Source of the DNA: Gammaproteobacteria bacterium
Lineage (GTDB): Bacteria; Pseudomonadota; Gammaproteobacteria; GCA-001735895
Length of the DNA: 6,291 bases
Reading direction: 5' to 3'
NCBI GenBank assembly: GCA_029864065.1
Contig: JAOTUD010000183.1
Span: forward strand, 1-6,291
In this document: piece after piece, positions 1 through 5,997 of the stretch
Position numbering within the stretch: position 1 is the stretch's first letter
Layout of the letters: every line of letters starts with the position of its first letter
Program-made: the position numbers and the translations under genes
Notes under the pieces: generated by a model
What the model was told of the DNA's origin: nothing
Database searches by the model: none
The model's input: only the letters and a program-made list of their open reading frames with translations

Positions 1-1738
1 GTTCCTCGACCTTCTTGCCGACCACCATCATCATGTCGGCGAACTCGTCGACGACGACGACGATATAAGGCAGGGTTTCGAGATCCTCGGGTTCGGCATC
101 CGGGTTCAACAGCAGTTCCTTTTTATCGAACAGCGGATCCTTGAGCGGATGACCCGCGGCGACCGCTTCCCTGATCTTGCGGTTGTAGCCCGAGATATTG
201 CGCACCCCGAGCGACGCCATCAGCCGGTAGCGCCGCTCCATCTCGGCAACGCACCAGCGCAGCGCGTTGGCGGCCTCCTTCATGTCGGTGACCACCGGCG
301 CGATCAGGTGCGGGATGCCCTCGTAGATATTGAGTTCCAGCATCTTGGGATCGATCAGGATCATGCGCACGTCCTCGGGCGTGGCCTTGAACAGGATGCT
401 GAGCAGCATCGCGTTGAGGGCGACCGATTTGCCCGACCCGGTGGTGCCGGCAACCAGCAGGTGCGGCATCTTGGTCAGATCGGCGACCATGGCCTCACCG
501 CTGATATCCTTGCCCAGCGCCAGCGTCAACGGCGAGGCAGCCTGGTCGAAGGCCTTGGACTGCACGATTTCGCTCAACGCGACCAGCTCGCGGTTTTCGT
601 TCGGAATTTCGAGCCCCATGACCGATTTACCGGGAATGATTTCGACCACGCGCACGCCGATGACCGACAGCGAGCGCGCCAGGTCCTTGGCCAGGTTTGA
701 GATCTGGCTGACCTTGACCCCCGGCGCCGGCAGAATTTCGAAACGCGTGATGACAGGCCCCGGGTGCACCGATTCGACCTGGATTTCGATACCGAAATCG
801 AGCAGCTTCAGCTCGAGCTGCTTCGACATTGCCTCGAGCGCGGACTTGCTGTAACCCGCGACCCGGGGTTTGGGCTTGTCCAGCAACGCCAGCGGGGGAA
901 TCGTGCCCTTGCCCTTGCCGTTGGTCTTGAACAGCGGGATCTGCTTTTCCTTTTCGACGCGCGGGCTGGTCTCGATCTGTTCGACGACCGGTTCGATCTT
1001 AACCGGCCTGCGTTGCTCCTGTTTCTGCTGCTGGACCTGGAAAACCTGCTCGCGTTCGTTGCGGTTGCGATTACCCTCGACCTTGTCGCGCATCATGTAG
1101 TAGCGATCGATAAGCCAGTCGAGCAGCATCAGCGTGTACTTGCCGGTATTGTCGACCAGGGCAAGCCAGGAAAGCCCTATAAACAGCGTCAGCCCCGCGA
1201 GGAACAGCGCCAGGTGCATAACGGTGGCGCCGACGAACCCGAGGCCCTGGGAAAAATAGTTCCCGGTAATCTGTCCGAGGATGCCGCCCGCGTCCAGCGG
1301 CATGGTACCGGGCACAACCGAAAAGTGCAGGCTCGACAGCGCGCAACCAGAGATCAGCGTCAGCACGAATCCGCTCCAGCGGATTATCAGCATCTGGTAC
1401 TGGTCCTCCGCGCTCAGGTCACGGGTCTTGACCAGGATCATGCCGTTGTATATCAGCATGATGGGCAGCAGAAACGCGAGGAAACCGAACAGGTAGAACA
1501 GCAGGTCGGCCATCCAGGCGCCAGCGGTTCCACCGAAGTTCGCAACATCGCCGTGACTGCCGCTGTGCGACCAGGACGGGTCCAGCGCGTCGTAGCTGAA
1601 CATCGCCACCAGGAAATAGCCGGCGAGCGCGAACGACAGCAACATGCCCGCCTCGCGCAGGCGCTGGCTAACCTGCCCGGCAAACATCAGTTTTCTGTCG
1701 TGCTCGTCCGAGCGCGATTTGGGTCTAGCTTGCGCCAC
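1..1738 (-). CDS. ftsK: DNA translocase FtsK, N-terminal ~579 residues (3' end outside window)
   Basis: FtsK anchors at the division septum and uses ATP to pump chromosome ends apart and activate XerCD at dif. The frame reads without interruption from the left edge. Four hydrophobic segments lie near residues 32-50, 78-101, 117-136 and 165-194, with the family-typical DPSWSHSG and NFGGTAGAW between the first two. A short charged, Q/K/E-rich linker (about 212-290) precedes the motor. Walker A GTTGSGKS is at about 431-438 (bases 425-448) and Walker B VVVVDEFAD ends near residue 567 (bases 38-61). The last ~200 residues, including the gamma DNA-reading domain, lie outside the window. I chose GTG at 1738 (VAQARPKSRS...) because GAGG lies 11 bases upstream and the resulting N-terminus resembles other FtsKs. 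ATG 1687 is the shorter alternative. The frame also stays open to 1876, with ATGs at 1810, 1834, 1858 and 1864, but that extension does not look like FtsK. The linker is short for a gammaproteobacterial FtsK. Confidence 0.97.
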   Translation of the reverse strand, partial: MAQARPKSRSDEHDRKLMFAGQVSQRLREAGMLLSFALAGYFLVAMFSYDALDPSWSHSGSHGDVANFGGTAGAWMADLLFYLFGFLAFLLPIMLIYNGMILVKTRDLSAEDQYQMLIIRWSGFVLTLISGCALSSLHFSVVPGTMPLDAGGILGQITGNYFSQGLGFVGATVMHLALFLAGLTLFIGLSWLALVDNTGKYTLMLLDWLIDRYYMMRDKVEGNRNRNEREQVFQVQQQKQEQRRPVKIEPVVEQIETSPRVEKEKQIPLFKTNGKGKGTIPPLALLDKPKPRVAGYSKSALEAMSKQLELKLLDFGIEIQVESVHPGPVITRFEILPAPGVKVSQISNLAKDLARSLSVIGVRVVEIIPGKSVMGLEIPNENRELVALSEIVQSKAFDQAASPLTLALGKDISGEAMVADLTKMPHLLVAGTTGSGKSVALNAMLLSILFKATPEDVRMILIDPKMLELNIYEGIPHLIAPVVTDMKEAANALRWCVAEMERRYRLMASLGVRNISGYNRKIREAVAAGHPLKDPLFDKKELLLNPDAEPEDLETLPYIVVVVDEFADMMMVVGKKVEE

Positions 1739-1755
1739 CTGGAAAACAGCCTCGC

Positions 1756-1774
1756 GTAAAATCGCGTATTTTAC
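1756..1774 (-). promoter_or_regulatory. 19-bp inverted repeat over the putative ftsK -10 element
   Basis: The site reads GTAAAAT-CGCGT-ATTTTAC: two perfect 7-base arms around a 5-base centre. On the minus strand the upstream arm contains TAAAAT (1773-1768), which matches a -10 hexamer at 5 of 6 positions. It lies about 30 bases upstream of the chosen GTG. No convincing -35 is visible at the right distance. A dimeric regulator bound here would cover -10 to about +1, the usual place for a repressor. The site does not match the LexA box (CTGT-N8-ACAG) that controls E. coli ftsK. An operator role is inference; the symmetry is directly seen. Confidence 0.4.
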
Positions 1775-1809
1775 ATGATCCGCTCCGCCATGAACCAGAA
1801 TTAATCCCA

Positions 1810-1839
1810 TTGAAAATAACTTCCCGATAGCCATATAGT
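1810..1839 (+). promoter_or_regulatory. Predicted sigma70-type promoter of trxB
   Basis: TTGAAA (1810-1815) and TATAGT (1834-1839) are separated by 18 bases, each close to the -35 and -10 consensus. Transcription would start near 1846, leaving a leader of about 57 bases before the trxB ATG. An alternative -10, CATATA at 1832-1837, would give a 16-base spacer. The promoter sits back to back with the putative ftsK promoter, so the two divergent genes share under 170 bases of control region. Confidence 0.55.
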
Positions 1840-1902
1840 CACGACGGCGTTTTATCATTACCATTGGCGTCTTTTTTCAGCCCCAGATCCTGAGAGTCAA
1901 CT

Positions 1903-2862
1903 ATGTCCGAACCCAAACACAGCCGCGTCATTATTCTCGGCTCCGGCCCGGCCGGTTACTCGGCGGCGGTTTACGCCGCGCGCGCGAACCTGAAACCAAC
2001 GGTTATCACCGGTGTCGAAGCCGGCGGGCAGTTAATGACGACCACCAACGTCGACAACTGGCCCGGCGACGTCGAGGGCCTGACGGGACCGGTGCTGATG
2101 CAGCGCATGCAGCAGCATGCAGAACGCTTCGAAACCGAGATTGTTTTCGATCAAATCCATACCGTGTTTCTGAACGAAACGCCGAAGCGCATGATCGGCG
2201 ATGCGGGCGAGTACAGCTGCGACGCGATGATCATCGCCACCGGCGCCAGCGCGATGTACCTCGGCGAGCCTTCCGAGCAAAAGTTTCACGGCAAGGGCAT
2301 TTCCGCCTGCGCGACCTGCGATGGTTTCTTCTTCAAGGGTCAGAAGGTAGCCGTCATTGGCGGCGGCAACACCGCGGTCGAAGAAGCCCTGTACCTGTCG
2401 AATATCGCCGCCGAGGTAACGCTGGTACATCGTCGCGACCAGTTGCGTGCGGAAAAAATCATGCAGGACACATTGTTCGAAAAGGAAAAAAACGGCAACG
2501 TCAACATCGAATGGTTCAGCGTTTTCGACGAGGCGCTGGGCGACGAATCCGGCGTTAACGGCCTGCGCATACGCAATGTGCGGGATGAAACGACGAAGGA
2601 ACTCGATGTGTCCGGTATCTTCATCGCCATCGGCCACAAGCCCAACACCGATATTTTCGCCAGCCAGCTGGAAATGAAGAACGGCTACATCGTCGTCAAC
2701 AGCGGCCTCGACGGCAACGCCACCGCGACCAGCGTCGCGGGCGTCTTTGCCGCCGGCGACGTCATGGACCACGTCTACCGCCAGGCGGTTACTTCCGCCG
2801 GCAGCGGCTGCATGGCGGCCCTCGACGCCGAAAAATACCTCGATGCCAAGGAACTCGGATAG
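1903..2862 (+). CDS. trxB: Thioredoxin-disulfide reductase (TrxB)
   Basis: This cytoplasmic FAD enzyme passes electrons from NADPH to thioredoxin. The 319-residue length is normal for the low-molecular-weight bacterial class. Motifs appear in the expected order. The FAD-binding GSGPAG is at 13-18 and AGGQLMTTTNVDNWPG at 40-55. The redox-active CATC pair is at 136-139 and the NADPH-binding GGGNTA at 153-158. HRRDQLR at 176-182 contains the arginines that select NADPH, and the C-terminal FAD motif GVFAAGDV is at 280-287. GAGAG at 1892-1896, six bases before the ATG, supports the start. The 3' end overlaps the next gene by 20 bases, so the two are probably cotranscribed. All key residues are present and nothing looks degraded. 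Confidence 0.98.
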   Translation: MSEPKHSRVIILGSGPAGYSAAVYAARANLKPTVITGVEAGGQLMTTTNVDNWPGDVEGLTGPVLMQRMQQHAERFETEIVFDQIHTVFLNETPKRMIGDAGEYSCDAMIIATGASAMYLGEPSEQKFHGKGISACATCDGFFFKGQKVAVIGGGNTAVEEALYLSNIAAEVTLVHRRDQLRAEKIMQDTLFEKEKNGNVNIEWFSVFDEALGDESGVNGLRIRNVRDETTKELDVSGIFIAIGHKPNTDIFASQLEMKNGYIVVNSGLDGNATATSVAGVFAAGDVMDHVYRQAVTSAGSGCMAALDAEKYLDAKELG

Positions 2863-4024
2863 CACCGAACTCAGCGTCAGCGTCACCCACTCCCTGAGCG
2901 ATATTCCGGCCGAGGAATGGGATGCGCTCGGCGCTGGCGCCTACCCGTTTACACGCCATTGCTTTCTTTACGGGCTGGAGTTGCACCAGTGCCTGGAACC
3001 GTTCGGCTGGCACCCGGTCTATTTCCAGGTGCGCAAAGGGCAACAATTAGTCGCCGCTATCCCCTGCTATATCAAGACAAATTCCTACGGTGAACTGGTG
3101 TTCGATCACGCCTGGGTCAACGCCTATAACCGCAGCGGTCTCGATTACTACCCGAAGCTGGTCACGGCGATTCCCTACACCCCGGCGACCGGCGAGCGTT
3201 TCCTGATCCATGGAGACCTGGCCGACGATGCGCAATCCGAGCAAGCATTGCGGGAGTTACTTTGCCGGGCTGTTCAGGGTTTTTGTTCTGACCAGAAACT
3301 GAGTTCATGGCACCTCCTGTTCGCCGAAAAGAACGTGCTCGACGGGCTCGTCGAGCACGACATCATGGAACGCAGCGACGTGCAGTTTCACTGGCAAAAC
3401 CACGCATACCGCAATTTCGACGATTTCCTGGCGCGCCTGACCTCGCGCAAGCGCAAGAACATCAGGAAGGAGCGCGCCAGCGTCGCGGCGCAGAAACTCG
3501 ATATCAGGATGCAGCACGGCGGCGATCTGGACGCGGCCGACTGGCGGCGCATCCACGACCTGTACGCGGGCATTTATGAGCGCAAGTACGGCACCGCGAC
3601 GCTTACCCCGGCATTCTTCCAGCATGTTGGCGAACAAATGTCGCGGCAGGTTCTCGTCGCAGCAACTCGCGACCAGGGCCAGATCGTCGCGGCCTCGTTG
3701 TTTTTTCGCAGCGACACCCATCTTTATGGCCGGGTCTGGGGATGCGATCAATACTTCCACAACCTGCACTTCGAATGCTGTTATTACCAGGGTATCGATT
3801 ACTGCATTGCCGAGGGGCTGGAGTATTTCGATCCGGGCGCGCAGGGTGAACACAAGCTCGCCCGGGGCTTTTTGCCGACATTGACCTGGTCGGGCCACTG
3901 GATCGCGCATCCGCAGTTTCGCGCGGCGATCGAGCAATTCCTCGGGCAGGAACGCCGCTATATCGAAAGCTACTACGCGGATCTGCTCGATCACTCGCCC
4001 TACCGCCAGGCAGAATGCCAATAA
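2843..4024 (+). CDS. FemAB-like / GNAT-superfamily protein (PF04339, COG3146, 'peptidogalycan biosynthesis')
   Basis: This 393-residue protein is recognised as the PF04339 family, whose members adopt a GNAT/FemAB-like acyltransferase fold; the substrate is not established. Family landmarks are visible. The N-terminal IPAEEWDALG is at 21-30 and a PF-RH-FL segment at 35-42. A basic stretch, DDFLARLTSRKRKNIRKER, lies at 193-211. The long conserved block near 306-354 contains HFECCYYQGIDYCIAEGL, then GAQGEHKLARGFLP and HWI. No signal peptide or membrane helix is seen, so it is probably cytoplasmic. I chose ATG 2843 because it is the first ATG near the conserved N-terminus. The frame is also open upstream inside trxB, but that part translates to low-complexity shadow sequence. 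No Shine-Dalgarno is visible and the start lies 20 bases before the trxB stop, which suggests translational coupling. The old 'peptidoglycan biosynthesis' name is weakly supported. Family assignment is confident; function is not. Confidence 0.92.
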   Translation: MPRNSDSTELSVSVTHSLSDIPAEEWDALGAGAYPFTRHCFLYGLELHQCLEPFGWHPVYFQVRKGQQLVAAIPCYIKTNSYGELVFDHAWVNAYNRSGLDYYPKLVTAIPYTPATGERFLIHGDLADDAQSEQALRELLCRAVQGFCSDQKLSSWHLLFAEKNVLDGLVEHDIMERSDVQFHWQNHAYRNFDDFLARLTSRKRKNIRKERASVAAQKLDIRMQHGGDLDAADWRRIHDLYAGIYERKYGTATLTPAFFQHVGEQMSRQVLVAATRDQGQIVAASLFFRSDTHLYGRVWGCDQYFHNLHFECCYYQGIDYCIAEGLEYFDPGAQGEHKLARGFLPTLTWSGHWIAHPQFRAAIEQFLGQERRYIESYYADLLDHSPYRQAECQ

Positions 4025-4062
4025 TACACTTTAAGTATATATTTTAAGTTATTGATTTAAAT
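4025..4062 (+). promoter_or_regulatory. AT-rich spacer upstream of aat, possible promoter
   Basis: Only a handful of the 38 bases between the upstream stop and the aat ATG are G or C, in sharp contrast to the flanking coding DNA. TATATT-like -10 hexamers lie at about 4036-4043, but no good -35 is present upstream. TTTAAGT occurs twice as a direct repeat, at 4030-4036 and 4043-4049. No Shine-Dalgarno precedes the aat ATG. The low GC and lack of structure would favour an unfolded, accessible start region. Whether aat has its own promoter or depends on readthrough from trxB cannot be decided from sequence. Confidence 0.35.
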
Positions 4063-4707
4063 ATGATTCCTTGGCTCGACCCAAACGCCCGACCGCATTT
4101 CCCGGATACCGCATCGGTGCTGGCCGAGCCCCCTGGGCTTCTGGCCGCGGGCGGCAGCCTAGATGTCGAGTGGTTGCTGGTTGCCTATCGACAGGGCATT
4201 TTTCCATGGTTCTCGGAGAACGAGCCCATCCTGTGGTGGTCACCGGCGCCGCGGACCGTACTCTACCCGCGAGATTTCCACCGGAGCAAAAGCCTGCAAA
4301 AACTCGCGCGGCAGCGGCGCTACCAGTTTAGCGAGGATCAGGATTTCAGGGCGGTGATAGAAGCCTGCGCGGGAGAGCGCGCGGGCCAGAGCGGCACCTG
4401 GATCAACACCCCGATGATCGCCGCGTTTATCAACATGCACCGCGCCGGATTTGCGCATTCGATCGAATGTCGGCGCGACGGCAAGCTGGTGGGGGGGCTC
4501 TACGGCGTCGCGCTGGGCAAGGTATTCTTCGGTGAATCCATGTTCAGTCGCGAACCCAACACGTCGAAACTGTGCCTCGAGCACCTGGTCGATTGCGGCC
4601 GCTACCAGATGATCGACTGCCAGCTGCCCACCGCGCACCTGAAATCCCTCGGTGCGGTCGACGTCACGCGCGAGCAATTCGAAAACGCGCTGAACCGCTG
4701 GACCTAG
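4063..4707 (+). CDS. aat: Leucyl/phenylalanyl-tRNA--protein transferase (Aat)
   Basis: Aat transfers Leu or Phe from aminoacyl-tRNA to the N-terminus of proteins that begin with Lys or Arg, making N-degrons for ClpS/ClpAP. The 214-residue protein carries the family motifs: PGLLAAGG at 24-31, YRQGIFPWF at 42-50, WWSPAPR at 58-64, GGLYG at 144-148, and FGESMFS at 156-162. The last includes Glu158, equivalent to E. coli Glu156. The IDCQL motif at 184-188 supplies Asp185 and Gln187, and SLGA at 195-198 follows. It is slightly shorter than the 234-residue E. coli protein but looks complete. The start MIPWLDP is typical of the family. It follows the FemAB-like gene in the same direction across the AT-rich spacer. 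The common partners ate/bpt, infA and clpA do not follow it here. Confidence 0.98.
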   Translation: MIPWLDPNARPHFPDTASVLAEPPGLLAAGGSLDVEWLLVAYRQGIFPWFSENEPILWWSPAPRTVLYPRDFHRSKSLQKLARQRRYQFSEDQDFRAVIEACAGERAGQSGTWINTPMIAAFINMHRAGFAHSIECRRDGKLVGGLYGVALGKVFFGESMFSREPNTSKLCLEHLVDCGRYQMIDCQLPTAHLKSLGAVDVTREQFENALNRWT

Positions 4708-4723
4708 CGTAGCAGGATTATTC

Positions 4724-4778
4724 CCCGCGAAATCCCGGCCTGACCTGATGTCCGGGAAATACCCGTGATATTCGCGGG
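4724..4778. terminator. Nested inverted repeat between convergent genes, possible bidirectional terminator
   Basis: The outer arms CCCGCGAA (4724-4731) and TTCGCGGG (4771-4778) pair perfectly over 8 bases. Inside them, TCCCGG (4733-4738) pairs with CCGGGA (4752-4757). The element begins 17 bases after the aat stop and lies about 40 bases before the stop of the minus-strand pilin gene, where a shared terminator would be expected. There is no T-run on either strand, so it is not a classic intrinsic terminator. It could instead block 3' exonucleases or be a small dispersed palindromic repeat. Confidence 0.35.
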
Positions 4779-4817
4779 CAAGGCTAGCGAAAGGGCAACA
4801 CCGCAGCCACAGTCAGC

Positions 4818-5465
4818 CTACAAATCGAAAGCCATGAAGTAGCGGCTTGCGTCGTCGTAATTTACGCCGGCGCTGCTGACGGCAAACCCGTCCATCAGGG
4901 CGGCGGTGAGATCTGACTGGATCCTGCCCGTGGCCGGCGAGCCGTCGTCGAAGCGATTTTCGAGTAATCTTGCGATCGGCCCCTCGACCGAACCGACCAC
5001 GACCACGTGCCCTGCGAGCGTCAGCGACCCGTCGCGCACGCCGATCTGACCGCCGTAAGCGTTGGAGGGCTGGGTCTCGTCATCGCCCCCGCCCGGGATC
5101 AGGCCCGCCGCGCGCAGGTGTTTCCAGAAATTCGAGGTCTCGGAGTTTACGGGCCCCATCCAGTTGCCGTCGATGGTGCCGTCGCCATCGCCGTTGATAT
5201 CGATCGGAGCGGGATCGTTGATGCCATCGGTATAAATCAGGAATCGAAAGTCGGCGCGATCGTCGTCACCCGGTAGCGCCGCGTATCGATCCTGATAGGT
5301 GTTCGTTGCCACGACGATGCCGGCATGGTCGCGTTCGATACGCTTCAGCTTCGCGTTGGTGATCATTTCACGGCCCTTCAGAACACCGCCGATCAGCAGG
5401 CCGATAATGACCAGCACGATCGCGATTTCGACCATGGTGAATCCCTTCTGTTTGCGCATTGGCAT
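4818..5465 (-). CDS. Type IV prepilin-like protein (PulG/type II secretion-like, N-terminal methylation motif)
   Basis: MPMRKQKG is a short basic leader ending in the Gly used by prepilin peptidase PilD. FTMVEIAIVLVIIGLLIGGV follows, with Glu at mature position 5 and a single hydrophobic N-helix (class III signal). The mature protein (about 207 residues) would be inserted in the inner membrane and may be assembled into a pilus or pseudopilus. The periplasmic part resembles uncharacterised pilins with an ALPGDD turn (residues 64-69), a DxNxDGDG acidic loop at 89-96 like a calcium-binding EF-hand/dockerin loop, and a FWKHLRAAGLIPG segment near 113-125. No cysteine is present, so it lacks the C-terminal disulfide loop of PilA-type major pilins. 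I chose ATG 5465; ATG 5459 (MRKQKG) is equally plausible. The longer start at 5498 would put 18 residues before the cleavage Gly. No secretion ATPase or platform gene is nearby, so it would have to use machinery encoded elsewhere. The partner system is unknown. Confidence 0.92.
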   Translation of the reverse strand: MPMRKQKGFTMVEIAIVLVIIGLLIGGVLKGREMITNAKLKRIERDHAGIVVATNTYQDRYAALPGDDDRADFRFLIYTDGINDPAPIDINGDGDGTIDGNWMGPVNSETSNFWKHLRAAGLIPGGGDDETQPSNAYGGQIGVRDGSLTLAGHVVVVGSVEGPIARLLENRFDDGSPATGRIQSDLTAALMDGFAVSSAGVNYDDASRYFMAFDL

Positions 5466-5629
5466 CTGTACCCGGTAAACAGAAATCCGGAAAGCCATGC
5501 AAATCGGGGATGGTTTGAAAAGCAGGTGGCGCTCGGTTGGCTCCGTATTACTGCCCTTTAACGGATGAGTGCCTCAATTTACCTCGATCGAGTCCGGACC
5601 TGTTATTAACTCAACAAGCGTGAGATTTA

Positions 5630-5671
5630 AGTATAGACAAATACCGTCGATTAACCGGCAAACACGAGACC
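5630..5671 (-). promoter_or_regulatory. Candidate promoter elements upstream of the pilin gene
   Basis: The 211-base gap between the desaturase stop and the longest possible pilin start holds two weak candidates, both on the minus strand. TATACT (5635-5630) is a good -10, but the nearest -35-like TTGCCG is 20 bases away, which is too far. GG (5671-5670), ten bases, then GC (5659-5658) within TTTGCC fits the minimal GG-N10-GC spacing of a sigma54 -24/-12 promoter; pilin genes are often sigma54-dependent. The rest of the sigma54 consensus is poor. Either choice leaves a leader of about 160-180 bases. I see no RNA gene or other coding region in the gap. Confidence 0.25.
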
Positions 5672-5709
5672 CCGGGCCAAATTCTGTGACAGGTGTCAAT
5701 CCCTGAGAA

Positions 5710-5997
5710 CTATGCAGGCTGCAGCCTGTAGCCACGCAGAAACTCCGCAAACTCCTCGAGCGCGCGAATTCCGCTTTGTTCCGACGCGGCGCACCAGGCC
5801 TGCAGGCGCTCGACCCGGCTCGCCTGACCAGCCGAACCCCGGGCCCAGACTTCCTTCAACTGCTGCTTGAAGTGGTAGATGGTAGCGATCGTCTTGTCCT
5901 GCTGCAGCACGCGCTGGATGGTTTCGGCGGCCTGCAGATCGGGCTGGATATCCTCGCGCGTCAACAACTTCCTTGCCCGGCGGATCAATCGCCGCCC
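5710..5997 (-). pseudogene. Detached C-terminal tail of the desaturase, in a shifted frame
   Basis: This stretch has no start of its own. It reads GRRLIRRARKLL from 5997, then a charged helical region with ETIQRVLQQDKTIATIYHF and LQAWCAASEQSGIRALEEFA, ending at TAG 5712-5710. This matches the C-terminal extension found after the last histidine box in many gammaproteobacterial acyl-CoA desaturases. It is offset by one base from the upstream desaturase frame; restoring one G in the GGG at 5997-5995 would join the two parts into MGRRLIRRARKLL. About 95 codons are preserved with no further stop, so the break is recent or is a sequencing/assembly error. No slippery heptamer is present to suggest programmed frameshifting. 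Confidence 0.82.

Noticed and set aside
764..1759. 331-codon open frame on the plus strand antisense to ftsK
   Set aside because: Its codons run through the complement of a clearly conserved ftsK frame. The translation is low-complexity and rich in Q, R, H and D, with no recognisable motif; such frames are common opposite GC-rich genes.
2032..2886. 284-codon open frame on the minus strand antisense to trxB
   Set aside because: It lies almost entirely opposite a perfect TrxB and its translation (G/A/V/D-rich) resembles no family; it is a composition artefact.
3305..4021. 238-codon open frame on the minus strand antisense to the FemAB-like gene
   Set aside because: The plus-strand frame carries the conserved PF04339 blocks across the same bases; the antisense product shows no domain or start signal.
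4030..5635. Ten-base TTTAAGTATA shared by the aat spacer (4030-4039) and the pilin upstream gap (5626-5635)
   Set aside because: Both copies lie in AT-rich promoter-like DNA, read in opposite senses relative to their genes, and are too short to be a supported regulatory motif.
5687..5698. TGACAGGTGTCA, a short operator-like dyad after the desaturase stop
   Set aside because: Five-base arms only, a single copy, and located outside both candidate pilin promoter elements; not distinguishable from chance.
5715..5728. Perfect 14-base palindrome CAGGCTGCAGCCTG at the 3' end of the desaturase tail
   Set aside because: It falls inside coding sequence (the last codons before TAG), has no loop or T-run, and looks like chance in GC-rich codons.
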